Positions 33,347 to 42,207 of a stretch of 64,000 bases of DNA are shown here, in pieces; within the stretch, counting starts at the first letter, position 1, and each line of letters starts with the position of its first letter. The stretch is from positions 32,790-96,789 of the forward strand of contig NZ_AAWS01000037.1 of NCBI RefSeq assembly GCF_000169175.1. Direction: 5' to 3'. The stretch is from Microscilla marina ATCC 23134 (GTDB lineage: Bacteria; Bacteroidota; Bacteroidia; Cytophagales; Microscillaceae). The notes below the pieces were generated by a model. The model searched no databases, was not told where the DNA came from, and worked only from the letters and a program-made list of their open reading frames with translations. The position numbers and the translations under genes are program-made.

Positions 33347-34351
33347 ATGAACAGGATTCCTAAAGTAATATTACTGTTTTTTTTACTGTTAGGCAGTACA
33401 ACTACTACTGTAAAAGCACAACAAGATGCACAGTTTAGCCAGTACATGTTTAATCAGTTATTTATCAATCCAGCTTATGCTGGTGTCGAAGGTAATTTTT
33501 CTGCTTCACTTATTCACAGAACTCAGTGGGCAGGCTATAACCCAACCTTTGATAATGGGGGGAGTCCAAATACACAAGTAATGAGTGTGTCTTATGGCAA
33601 TAATGCTTTTCGTAGCGGTGTAGGGCTACATTTTGTCAATGATATGATTGGACCGCTGATTAACCGTGAAGCGCAACTTTCTTATGCTTATCACGTACCA
33701 CTTGGTAGTCGTAATGGTACTCAAGCAAAACTTTCTATAGGCGTGCGAGGAGGTATTTATTCCCAAACTATTGATTTTGATCAATTTAGGGCGCTCGACC
33801 CTGATGATAAGTTACTGCAGACTGGGGTTTTATCTCAAACAAACTCCGATATGGCAGCCGGCATTTATTACCATTCCAATACGTTCTTTGGAGGAGTAAG
33901 TATGAATCATATCATTCCTCAAAAATTTAATTTTGGACAAGAAGGAAGTGAAGGTATATTGGCTAGTAATCTCTATGTATTAGCTGGATATAACTTCAAT
34001 GTAGGAGGGTATAACTCTCTCTGGTCTGTAAGCCCTTCTGTGTTAGTTAAAATGGTACCAACAGATTTAAGCGGTTATTCATTTGACTTAGGGGCAATTA
34101 CTACTTACGACAACAAATATTTTGCTGGAATATCATATCGTCAAGAAGAATCAGCATCATTGATTTTAGGAATTAAGTTGAATAAAAGTAGTAAGAAACC
34201 AACCCTACAGATTGCGTATGGTTTTGACTACGTGTTTTTTGGACAATCAGCCAAAGACCCTACGTCACATGAAATATCTGTATCATACAAAATACCTATT
34301 TTTCATACTACAGATCCAAAACTTAATACTCCCCGTTATAATAATGAGTGA
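33347..34351 (+). CDS. PorP/SprF family type IX secretion outer-membrane protein
   Basis: Beta-barrel outer-membrane protein of the PorP/SprF family, which anchors type IX secretion and gliding components at the surface. Signal peptide residues 1-24 (LLFFLLLGSTTTTVKA). The mature start AQQDAQFSQYMFNQLFINPAYAG is the family hallmark. Strand-turn-strand patterns continue to a barrel-like C terminus (ISVSYKIPIF). 334 aa is normal. It stands first in the porP-gldK-gldL-gldM-gldN cluster and just past the hemD terminator. Several paralogues exist in most genomes, so PorP versus SprF cannot be decided. Confidence 0.9.
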   Translation: MNRIPKVILLFFLLLGSTTTTVKAQQDAQFSQYMFNQLFINPAYAGVEGNFSASLIHRTQWAGYNPTFDNGGSPNTQVMSVSYGNNAFRSGVGLHFVNDMIGPLINREAQLSYAYHVPLGSRNGTQAKLSIGVRGGIYSQTIDFDQFRALDPDDKLLQTGVLSQTNSDMAAGIYYHSNTFFGGVSMNHIIPQKFNFGQEGSEGILASNLYVLAGYNFNVGGYNSLWSVSPSVLVKMVPTDLSGYSFDLGAITTYDNKYFAGISYRQEESASLILGIKLNKSSKKPTLQIAYGFDYVFFGQSAKDPTSHEISVSYKIPIFHTTDPKLNTPRYNNE

Positions 34352-34541
34352 TCATATAAAAACGATTGGAAAAAAAGTAATATTATTGTAAATAGTCCGT
34401 TTTCGAATCAGGTTTGGAAACAGAAGAACAAAGGCGTCATGATTTTGGCGCGATATTAGTTGTTTACCGAATAAAACATCAACTTATATAAAATAATAAA
34501 GCTAAACCAAAAAAACAATTGTCATTAATTTGTTAGGTGTT

Positions 34542-35747
34542 ATGAATAAAATGTTGTTTAAGTACAAGTTTTTGTCTTATGCTCTAATTGCATCCTCTGT
34601 ACTATTTCTTCAGGGATGTTTTTTGTTTGGAAAGAAAGGTGATCCAAACAGTTTAGAGTCAAGAATTAACGGATCGGCAGGTGAGATTATTCCTTTTGAA
34701 CAAGTCAGAAGTGATTATTCTCAGTACGTGCCTAGTGGAATGGTCGTTGTACCTAATGGTACTTTTCACATGGGACAAGCAGATGAAGATGTTCCTGCAA
34801 CTCAAATCAATTTGAATAAGCAGATCACTATCAGTGCTTTCTTTATGGATCAGACAGAGGTTACCAATAATCAATACAGGCTTTTTACTGATGTATTGTT
34901 GGCATACTCTGAGGGACGACAAGCACAAGGGGAAGAACTACCCCAAGAGTATCAGGAAGGTGTAATGGATAAACTATTTTTGAAAAATGGAACTCCTGTA
35001 AGACCTGATTCTATAAAAGTAATGAATGAAATGTATCCAGATACAACACGCTGGAGTACAGAATATGCTCACCATATGGGAGATCCTTTGATGGAGTATT
35101 ATTTTATGCACCCTGCATTTGATGATTATCCTGTGGTTGGAGTAGATTGGCAAGCAGCTAATTTCTTTTGTCAATGGCGTACCATGCACTTGAATTATTA
35201 CCGTCATACGGTAGAAGGTGACCCTTACCCTGCGCCTCGTTTTCGTTTACCAACAGAAGCTGAGTGGGAATACGCATCAAGGGGTGGTCGTGATATGGCA
35301 AAGTATCCCTGGGGAAGCCCTTATTTGAGAAATACACTTGGGTGTATGTTAGCAAACTTTAAGCCTGGTAGAGGTAACTATTATGATGATGGCTTTGCTT
35401 ACACAGGTCCTGTTGCTCAATATTTCCCTAATGATTATGGATTATACGATATGGCTGGAAACGTAGCTGAGTGGGTACTAGATGCTTACTTTGAGTCTTC
35501 AGTACCTGTAGTATGGGATTTAAACCCCGTATATAACCCACCTATTACCAAAGCAGGTAAAAATGATGTAAATATAAACAACCGAAGAGTAATTAGAGGA
35601 GGATCTTGGAAAGACATTGCATATTATTGCGAAACTGGTGCTAGAACTTTTCAACATTGGGATTCTTCGTCTACCTCTATTGGTTTCCGTTGTGCTATGA
35701 CATATTTAGGTCGATCTTCTGGCGAAGAGGTTGATCTTGGACGATAA
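34542..35747 (+). CDS. gldK: Gliding motility / type IX secretion lipoprotein GldK
   Basis: Outer-membrane lipoprotein that forms the periplasmic ring of the type IX secretion system with GldN. The start at 34542 gives a lipoprotein signal with lipobox LQGC (about residue 23-26); the upstream in-frame TTG at 34530 is less likely. The rest is a formylglycine-generating-enzyme-like fold: GMVVVPNGTFHMG, DQTEVTNNQYRLF, RLPTEAEWEYASRGG, NVAEWVLDAY, VIRGGSWKD and SIGFRCAM. The catalytic cysteines of true sulfatase activators are not expected in GldK. Size and order relative to gldL/M/N are standard. Confidence 0.95.
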   Translation: MNKMLFKYKFLSYALIASSVLFLQGCFLFGKKGDPNSLESRINGSAGEIIPFEQVRSDYSQYVPSGMVVVPNGTFHMGQADEDVPATQINLNKQITISAFFMDQTEVTNNQYRLFTDVLLAYSEGRQAQGEELPQEYQEGVMDKLFLKNGTPVRPDSIKVMNEMYPDTTRWSTEYAHHMGDPLMEYYFMHPAFDDYPVVGVDWQAANFFCQWRTMHLNYYRHTVEGDPYPAPRFRLPTEAEWEYASRGGRDMAKYPWGSPYLRNTLGCMLANFKPGRGNYYDDGFAYTGPVAQYFPNDYGLYDMAGNVAEWVLDAYFESSVPVVWDLNPVYNPPITKAGKNDVNINNRRVIRGGSWKDIAYYCETGARTFQHWDSSSTSIGFRCAMTYLGRSSGEEVDLGR

Positions 35748-35839
35748 AAACATGCATATCATTGCATTCTTTCAATACAACTACTAAATTTATACTTGTT
35801 AAACTATTCTTAAATTTTAAACACTAAACTTTTACTGAA

Positions 35840-36682
35840 ATGAGTTCATCAAAGAAACTGAGTACCATGGAGTATGTCTATACTTTCATTGTACCACGAG
35901 TTACAAATGTTGGAGCTGCAGTTGTTATTATAGGTGCAATGTTTAAAATCCTTCACTTACCAAATGGAGGACCTATTTTGGCTGCTGGTCTGATTACCGA
36001 AGCTTTCTTATTCTTTATTGCTGCATTTGCTCCTCTTCATGCGGAAAATCACCGTCCTGATTGGTCTTTAATTTATCCTCAATTAAATGATGAAGATTAT
36101 GTGCCAAGTGACAAGCCTGTATTACCAGGCTCAGGTGCTCCCGCTGTAAGTCAAGACCCAAGTGTATCTAAAAAGTTGGCTGAAATTGATGCAGCTTTAG
36201 CTAAGTCTTTAACAGGCGCTAAAATAGAAAGCTTTGGCAATGGAATGAAGAGCCTTAGCGAAAACGTAACCAAAATGGGCAAACTTAGCTCGGCTTCAGT
36301 AGCTACAGAAGAGTATGCTAAGAATGTGAAGTTAGCATCTAATGCAATTGTAGAAATGAACAAGTCTTACAAGACTACCATTAATGCAATGAGTGAAATG
36401 TCAAATGCTTCTAAAGATGCTAAAGCTTATCATGCACAAGTTCAAGGGTTGACAAAAAACCTGACTGAATTGAATACTTTTTATGAAGTAGAAATGCGTG
36501 AAGCTAAAAAACATGTGAAATCTGTAAACGATTTTTATAAAGGTCTAGGCGTGGCAGTAGAAAATGTTTCTAGTGCTGGAAAAGATGCTGCAACCCTTAA
36601 AACTGAAATGTCTGCACTTGCTGGAAACCTTACCTCTTTGAACAAGGTATATGGAAGCATGCTTGCTGCCATGAAAGGTTAA
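35840..36682 (+). CDS. gldL: Gliding motility / type IX secretion motor protein GldL
   Basis: Inner-membrane stator-like component that, with GldM, forms the proton-driven motor of type IX secretion and gliding. Two membrane helices lie near the N terminus (VTNVGAAVVIIGAMFKI and PILAAGLITEAFLFFIAAFA), with the conserved Glu of the second helix (TEAF) thought to be part of the proton path. A long cytoplasmic helical tail follows (residues 95-280). 280 aa is slightly longer than typical. It lies 92 bp after gldK and 44 bp before gldM. Confidence 0.95.
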   Translation: MSSSKKLSTMEYVYTFIVPRVTNVGAAVVIIGAMFKILHLPNGGPILAAGLITEAFLFFIAAFAPLHAENHRPDWSLIYPQLNDEDYVPSDKPVLPGSGAPAVSQDPSVSKKLAEIDAALAKSLTGAKIESFGNGMKSLSENVTKMGKLSSASVATEEYAKNVKLASNAIVEMNKSYKTTINAMSEMSNASKDAKAYHAQVQGLTKNLTELNTFYEVEMREAKKHVKSVNDFYKGLGVAVENVSSAGKDAATLKTEMSALAGNLTSLNKVYGSMLAAMKG

Positions 36683-36726
36683 TTTTTTTTAAATTATTGA
36701 TAAACTTTTAAAATTAATTAATTCTT

Positions 36727-38325
36727 ATGGCAGGTGAAAAGTTAAGTCCACGGCAACAGATGATCGGCTTGATGTACCTAGTATTAATGGCAATGCTAGC
36801 ACTTCAGGTAAGTTCATCTATTATGGATAAATTCATATTTTTGAATAGTGCATTAGAACATTCTTTAACAAACGCCAAAAAATCAAGTGACCAAGCATTG
36901 GAAGCTTTGAAAAGAGACGTGAAAAAGAATGGAAACTCTCGTCAAGGTCTGGAAAGAATCAAGAGAGCAGAACTTCTTAAGAAAAAAACTTCAGAAATTA
37001 TCGGTGAGGTAACCAAAATCAAGCAAATTTTAATCAAAGATGCTGGTGATGGTATTGATAGCAAAACCCACGTGGTAAAAAATCCCAAGGAAGAAGGAAA
37101 AGTGGGGGAGATTATGATTGGAGAGTCTGAGGGAAAAGGAGAAGGTTATAAACTTAAGGATAAACTGGATAAATATGTAGCTTGGTTGTCTGCTGAGTTC
37201 AAAGATTTAGATTTACCTAAATTTGAACCATTAGCTGAGGGTAACAAGAAGAAAGCTTTGTATGCAAATGATCCTATTCAAAAGAATAAAGATTTTGCAG
37301 AAGCTAACTTTGGTCATACTCCAGTAGTAGCAGCTTTAGCTGTATTGACGCAGAAGCAGTCAGAAATTCTTCGTTATCAAGCAGAGGTTTTGAAAAAACT
37401 AGGGGCTGGTGATTTAACCAATGACCTCAAGTTTGACAAAGTACGTGCAGGTGTAAGCGTAGAAGCAAAAACTGTTGCTCCTGGTGATGAATATAAAGCT
37501 GAGCTGTTTATTTCTGCATCAGCAAGTAAAGCACAACCTAAAATGACTTTAAATGGCTCTCCTATTCCTGTAAATGACGGTATAGGTAAGGTAAGTTTTA
37601 AAGTAAGTGATCCTGGTGGTTATACTGATGGTAGAGCAAAAGGATCTTGGGAAGGTACTGTTACTTTCAAAAGTAAAGGTAGAGATACCACCTTTAGACA
37701 TAAAGAGGAGTATACAATTGTTCAACCTGTACTTTTGATTTCGTCGGCTACTATTAACCCACTGTATAGAAACTGTGCTAACCCATTGGTAACATCTGTA
37801 CCTGCTTTGGGTGCGGCTTATAGTCCTAGTTTTCAGGCTACAAATGGTTCTGCTATACCTGGTGCTAAAAAAGGTGATGTAACAATATTTCCTGGTGGCG
37901 GTGCTAAAACCAGACTTACAGTAAGTAGTAATGGTACATTGGTTGGATCAAAAACATTTGATGTGCTACCAGTGCCTCCTCCAACTGTAATGTTAGCAAA
38001 TAGAAATGGTGGAGCGGTAAATATAGAGCGACCATTACCTGCAGCAAGATTTCAGGTGATAGCAAAGGCTGATGATAACTTTAAAAAGGCTTTGCCTAAA
38101 GAAGCTACTTATAGAGTAACAGGCATTGAGGTAACTACCTTTAGAGGTGGTGGATCTACTGGTTCTCGTAAGGTCAATGGAGGTGCAGTGAATGTGCGTG
38201 CATTGAAAACACGTAGAGGAGATGGTGTAATGATCAAAGTGTTGGGGGTGCAAAGAGTAAACTCTCGTGGATCTGTTGAGACTGCACCAATCCGAAACCG
38301 GATTATTAGTTTCAGGGTAAGATAG
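36727..38325 (+). CDS. gldM: Gliding motility / type IX secretion motor protein GldM
   Basis: Forms the periplasm-spanning rotor with GldL. The N-terminal helix (MIGLMYLVLMAMLALQVSSS) is the family's single membrane anchor, preceded by the conserved SPRQQM. A helical D1 domain (about 60-220) and three Ig-like beta domains (about 230-530) follow, matching the known GldM architecture. 532 aa is usual. It is followed by a strong hairpin terminator before gldN. Confidence 0.95.
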   Translation: MAGEKLSPRQQMIGLMYLVLMAMLALQVSSSIMDKFIFLNSALEHSLTNAKKSSDQALEALKRDVKKNGNSRQGLERIKRAELLKKKTSEIIGEVTKIKQILIKDAGDGIDSKTHVVKNPKEEGKVGEIMIGESEGKGEGYKLKDKLDKYVAWLSAEFKDLDLPKFEPLAEGNKKKALYANDPIQKNKDFAEANFGHTPVVAALAVLTQKQSEILRYQAEVLKKLGAGDLTNDLKFDKVRAGVSVEAKTVAPGDEYKAELFISASASKAQPKMTLNGSPIPVNDGIGKVSFKVSDPGGYTDGRAKGSWEGTVTFKSKGRDTTFRHKEEYTIVQPVLLISSATINPLYRNCANPLVTSVPALGAAYSPSFQATNGSAIPGAKKGDVTIFPGGGAKTRLTVSSNGTLVGSKTFDVLPVPPPTVMLANRNGGAVNIERPLPAARFQVIAKADDNFKKALPKEATYRVTGIEVTTFRGGGSTGSRKVNGGAVNVRALKTRRGDGVMIKVLGVQRVNSRGSVETAPIRNRIISFRVR

Positions 38326-38357
38326 AGTTGAAAAAACAACATTCGACTATATAAATA

Positions 38358-38396
38358 ATATGTCACTTAAATCGTTATTTAAGTGACATATTTTTT
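38358..38396 (+). terminator. Strong intrinsic terminator between gldM and gldN
   Basis: A perfect 15-bp stem (ATATGTCACTTAAAT with its complement at 38377-38391), a 4-base loop and a six-T tail. It lies 32 bp after the gldM stop and 36 bp before gldN, so gldN is either separately transcribed or expressed by partial read-through. Confidence 0.9.
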
Positions 38397-38431
38397 AAAA
38401 CAAATAACTATAAAATAATAAAGTTCTAACT

Positions 38432-39310
38432 ATGAAAAAGTCGTGGTTAAGTATAACAGGTATATTGGTGTTTTTATTGGTTTTAGATGTATCGGTTTGG
38501 GCACAATATGGACCAAACGGATATAACCCCAATTCGGTAAGGGGGTCAAAAAAATCAAAGCCAATCTTTGGACAGCCAATTTTTGAATCAGATATAATGT
38601 ACCGTACTACGGTATGGCGTAAGATTAATTTGCGTGAAAAACAAAACAAGCCTTTCTTTTCTATTGAGAATGAAATTACTCAAGTAATTATTGATGCTGT
38701 GAAAGCTAAGAAATTACAACCTTATGAGTTTAACTCTTCACCTACCACTGATGGTGTTTCTAGCCCAATGCAATTTGAAGACTTCTTAAACAAGTTAAAT
38801 TATTATGATGACTCGGTTCAAGATACTGTTCCTTTGCGGGCAACTGACTTGTATATTTTAGAGTTAAAGGAGGATTTAATATTTGATCGTAGACGTTCAA
38901 GAATGTACTGGGATATCCAATCTATCACCATGGTAATTCCACAGGGAACAAACCAAGAAACTCAATTAGGTGATTATCGTTTAGCATCATTTAAATACAG
39001 AGATTTATATGAGTACTTTAAAGAGGCTTATGAAGAATCTCAGAAAAAAGGAACTTTTGAAGATGTTAGAGCTTTTTGGTATAACCCTGAGAACCCACGC
39101 CGTCATATGTCTTTAGGTGATGCTATGGAGTTACGCTTATTCAACTCTCGTATTGTAAAAGTCTCAAATCCTGATGATAATGACATTGTAACAATTATTA
39201 ACCAAGAGTATGGAGACCAGGATACAAAGAAAGCTCAAAAAGTATTATATTTATCTCAAAAAATTGAATATGATTTGATGGAGTTTGAGCATAATTTATG
39301 GGAGTATTAA
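38432..39310 (+). CDS. gldN: Gliding motility / type IX secretion protein GldN
   Basis: Periplasmic partner of GldK in the type IX ring. Signal peptide residues 1-24 (ILVFLLVLDVSVWA), then QYGPNGYNPNSV. The conserved body includes DIMYRTTVWRKINLREKQNKPF, PLRATDLYILELKEDLIFDRRRSRM, DVRAFWYNPENPRRHMSLGDAMELRLF and a Glu-rich end. 292 aa is normal. It is last in the cluster and ends at a G·U-containing hairpin with a T run. Confidence 0.95.
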   Translation: MKKSWLSITGILVFLLVLDVSVWAQYGPNGYNPNSVRGSKKSKPIFGQPIFESDIMYRTTVWRKINLREKQNKPFFSIENEITQVIIDAVKAKKLQPYEFNSSPTTDGVSSPMQFEDFLNKLNYYDDSVQDTVPLRATDLYILELKEDLIFDRRRSRMYWDIQSITMVIPQGTNQETQLGDYRLASFKYRDLYEYFKEAYEESQKKGTFEDVRAFWYNPENPRRHMSLGDAMELRLFNSRIVKVSNPDDNDIVTIINQEYGDQDTKKAQKVLYLSQKIEYDLMEFEHNLWEY

Positions 39311-39334
39311 TACTTCTTAAAAAGGAAATTATTG

Positions 39335-39363
39335 AGGTAAGGTCAAATGGCTTTACCTTTTTT
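39335..39363 (+). terminator. Intrinsic terminator after gldN
   Basis: A ten-pair stem (AGGTAAGGTC with GGCTTTACCT, two G·T wobbles), a 4-base loop and a T run. It closes the gld block before the convergent TPR gene. Confidence 0.75.
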
Positions 39364-39396
39364 GCTTAAGCTCATTGTATAAATTATTTTAATAAA

Positions 39397-40755
39397 CTAC
39401 CCTACCAAATTCAAAAAATCATCATCTTCCCATAACCATTCAAAACTGCGATCTTTGTAGGCGTTACGTTTCCATTTACTATTGAGCACTACAAACTTTT
39501 TGAGATACTCCAATGTTTTATCACGGTTTTTCATAAAGTTGTATGCACGAGCAATGTTGTAAAGTGCCTTATCAAAATTTGGTTTTTCTTCTACTACCCG
39601 TTGAAAACAAGGGATAGATTTTTCGTATTCACCAAGGTTGATATAAATAATGCCAAGGTTGTACCAAACTAAGTCAAACTCAGGGTTGAGTCCAACAGCT
39701 TTTTCAAAACAAGGGAGAGCATCCCGGTCACGTCCTAGGTTAGCATAGGTAATGCCTAGATTATACCATACCAGTGGATTGTTAGGGTTAATTTCCAGTG
39801 ATTTTTTATAGTAGGGGATAGCTTCCTCGTGTTTTTGTAAGTTTGAATAAGTTACCCCTAATATATACCAGAGTTCGGTTTCAGGGTTGATTTCTATGGC
39901 TTTTTCAAAGCAATAAATTGCTTTTTCGTAGATTTTCATATCGGTATAGGTCAAACCTAAACTATACCAGGAATCAAAATCAGGTTTGATATCAATGGCC
40001 TTTTCATAGCAAGGAATAGCTTTTTCATACTGTTTAAGATCAACGTAAGTAGCTCCTAAATTGTACCATGCTTTTTCGAATTTATCGTTAATTTCTATAG
40101 CTTGCTTGTAGCAGTAAATGCTTTCCTTATATTTTTGTAGGTCTATATATGCATTACCAAGGTTATTCCAAGAGTGATAATTGTTTGGGCGAATTTCTAT
40201 GGTTTTTTGATAAGCTTTTGAGGTAAATTCCGGGTCATCAGAAAAGTATCCCAGGTTAAAAAAGTTTTCTTCTAATGTGTCATCAAAAGATGTAACGCCT
40301 TGCAGTGCTTCTTGACATTTGATAAACATGTCAAACGCATCTTCGTATAAGTCGCTTCGACACTTGCTTTCAGCCATTCTAAAGTCAATCAAAGTACGCT
40401 GTGTGTCGTCCAACGTTTTTTCTTTTTTCAAGTAACGGATCAAGTCCATCACTTCTGGAGAATTTTTCTCTTTGAAATTGGCAAATTTAAGTGGTTTAAA
40501 GCGGCTTACTCCTTCAAGTATTATCTGAGAAATGAGTTTATGTGGGGTAATAAGGGCAGGTTTAAACTCTATAATGTTATACATGAGCTGCCTTGCAAGG
40601 TCTCGGCTAAATTGCATCATTTCTACAATTAAACCGCTTAAATAGCTAAAAAACTTATTGTGATTAGACCACAATAAAGCATTACAATAGTCTAACAATG
40701 CTATTTGGTAATCTTCGCTCTGGTAACGTTGTTCTATATTTGGAATTTCTTTTTT
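39397..40755 (-). pseudogene. 3' half of an IS-split STAND ATPase-TPR gene (TPR domain)
   Basis: Continues the ATPase at 42166-43653. From the IS border (40755) the frame is open for 452 codons to a TAA at 39397, with only a TTG at 40698 available as a start. Residues after that TTG form a helical region (about 1-160), then seven consecutive tetratricopeptide repeats of the consensus YNLG…Y…A…CYEKAIEIN. The TPR part is probably the sensor or partner-binding half of an NLR-like protein. After removing the 1,445-bp IS and one copy of TAGTTTG, the frame runs uninterrupted from the ATPase into this part, giving 934 aa in total. This half may still be made from the TTG, but its native start is lost. 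Confidence 0.85.
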
Positions 40756-40762
40756 TAGTTTG

Positions 40763-42207
40763 CTTAAAACTCTACAGATTATTCGTTACCAAATGAAAAC
40801 CTGTTTAGGGCATCATTGACTTGTTCTGGAGAGATGTCTTGTTGTTCAAAAAATCGCTGAGCAAGTTTGTAGTTAATGAGTTGTGCAAAGCCATTTAATA
40901 TAAAATGCCTTGTTATTTTCCCTTTTCCTCCTCCCAGTTGTGCAATCCACTCAATAGTTTTATCCTGAGTAAGCTGATCCTCTATTTCATAAAAGTAGCC
41001 TGCGACAAAGTAAATGAGAGAAATAAGGTTTTTAACCACATTGTAGTCAGGTATCCTGTTATCTTCCCAACCTAAAACCTCCTTACAAAACTTAAATACC
41101 CCTTCAATCTTGGCTCTCTTGCAGTATAACTCAAACACCATTTGCGCCATTTGAAGCTGATCAACCTGCATATTGGTGATAAGCAACATGGGGTTTTTAA
41201 AAATATTCCGTCCAGCACGGTCAAAAAAGCGAATCTTTACTACACTATATATCCTACCTTTGATTTCTACTTCGTTCCACTCAAAAACCCCCTTTGCATC
41301 CTGATAGGTCTTGCCCTGTAAAGTCATTTTCTGATAATGAACTTCATCCCCTTGAAAAAACTGCTGATGCCTCAGTTTGATGTTCTTTTCCTTCCCGCTA
41401 CTACACACTTGTAATTCATTGGAGACCCTATTGAGCTTGCTGCGAACTACAAACAGGTTACCCAAATCCGTTTCATGTTCAAATACCTCCGTATCATCGA
41501 AACCTCGGTCATATACATCTACAATGACAGCATTGGGATTAGAAGCACGAATTTGCCCAGTAATTTGACTGGTATGATCCTTGACCAAGCTCTTGAGGTT
41601 ATAACCTTGCCCCGAAGTAAGAGCTAACTTTATTTCTTTTGCCCTATTTTGATCCTTAAGCTTATTATCTTCATAAAGCCGAAGCTCCTCTACCTTTAAA
41701 TAGTTAGCGTCGGTTGTGCTGTAGGGGCTACACCTAAGCAAACGAAGGTTTTTGCCACGAATGTCGACACAAGCACTGCTCAGGGAACGGTAGCCATTAA
41801 TCAGTTTTTTGTCCAAGTCCAATACTTTACACAGGTGGTCAGCCTCTTGGCTATATTTTTTGCGAATGTCACTGGGATCATGCAATACTACTACATAGTC
41901 CTTATCCTTGAAATATTCGCTATTGTTCGCCAACAAGCTAATGTTGAGCTTTTCACTATCCAAAACTGTTTTTAAGCTGCCATCCAACATACGGTGATTT
42001 CTTGTGTATTCATTTGTGTCTTCGGAAATAGTATAAAGGTTACTCTTCTTCGTAGAAATTAGCTTTTCTATCAAAGAGGAAGCGTTTTTTTTACTTGGGT
42101 TTGACCCAACTGAGCTAGTAATGACTCACAATAAGCAGGTAAAGTAGGCATTTTTGACCCTAAATTTAAAACATTTGCAACTCTTCCCTAATCTGTAGAG
42201 TTTTCAG
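40763..42207 (-). mobile_element. IS4-family insertion sequence, 1,445 bp, intact ends
   Basis: Terminal inverted repeats of 19 bp with one mismatch: CTTAAAACTCTACAGATTA at 40763-40781, and at the other end (42189-42207, read inward) CTGAAAACTCTACAGATTA. A 7-bp direct duplication TAGTTTG flanks both sides (40756-40762 and 42208-42214). The transposase inside has the IS4 YREK signature. It is inserted in the ATPase-TPR gene. Clean ends and duplication mean a recent, simple insertion. Confidence 0.92.
40779..42074 (-). CDS. IS4-family transposase (probably needs -1 frameshift for full length)
   Basis: DDE transposase of the IS4 family. Second catalytic Asp in VDVYDRGFDD; the first is in LHDPSDI; the C-terminal block YCKRAKIEGVFKFCK fits Y-(2)-R-(3)-E-(6)-K. 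This 431-codon frame starts only at a TTG (42074). Upstream, a different frame starts with a good ATG at 42151 (MPTLPAYCESLLAQLGQTQV), reaches a run of eight A (42085-42092) and stops 6 codons later. A -1 slip on A_AAA_AAA would join them into a 457-aa product that starts normally. It could equally be a one-base loss that cripples the element. Its 3' end lies inside the left terminal repeat. Confidence 0.85.
   Translation of the reverse strand: MIEKLISTKKSNLYTISEDTNEYTRNHRMLDGSLKTVLDSEKLNISLLANNSEYFKDKDYVVVLHDPSDIRKKYSQEADHLCKVLDLDKKLINGYRSLSSACVDIRGKNLRLLRCSPYSTTDANYLKVEELRLYEDNKLKDQNRAKEIKLALTSGQGYNLKSLVKDHTSQITGQIRASNPNAVIVDVYDRGFDDTEVFEHETDLGNLFVVRSKLNRVSNELQVCSSGKEKNIKLRHQQFFQGDEVHYQKMTLQGKTYQDAKGVFEWNEVEIKGRIYSVVKIRFFDRAGRNIFKNPMLLITNMQVDQLQMAQMVFELYCKRAKIEGVFKFCKEVLGWEDNRIPDYNVVKNLISLIYFVAGYFYEIEDQLTQDKTIEWIAQLGGGKGKITRHFILNGFAQLINYKLAQRFFEQQDISPEQVNDALNRFSFGNE

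Noticed and set aside
34530..34541. TTG start of gldK at 34530
   Set aside because: ATG at 34542 gives a proper lipoprotein signal; the extra four codons are not needed.
42158..42175. GTTTTAA near 42165 and 40767 as IS target duplication
   Set aside because: The match lies inside the element; the true borders are shown by the 19-bp inverted repeats and the TAGTTTG duplications, which also restore the reading frame.
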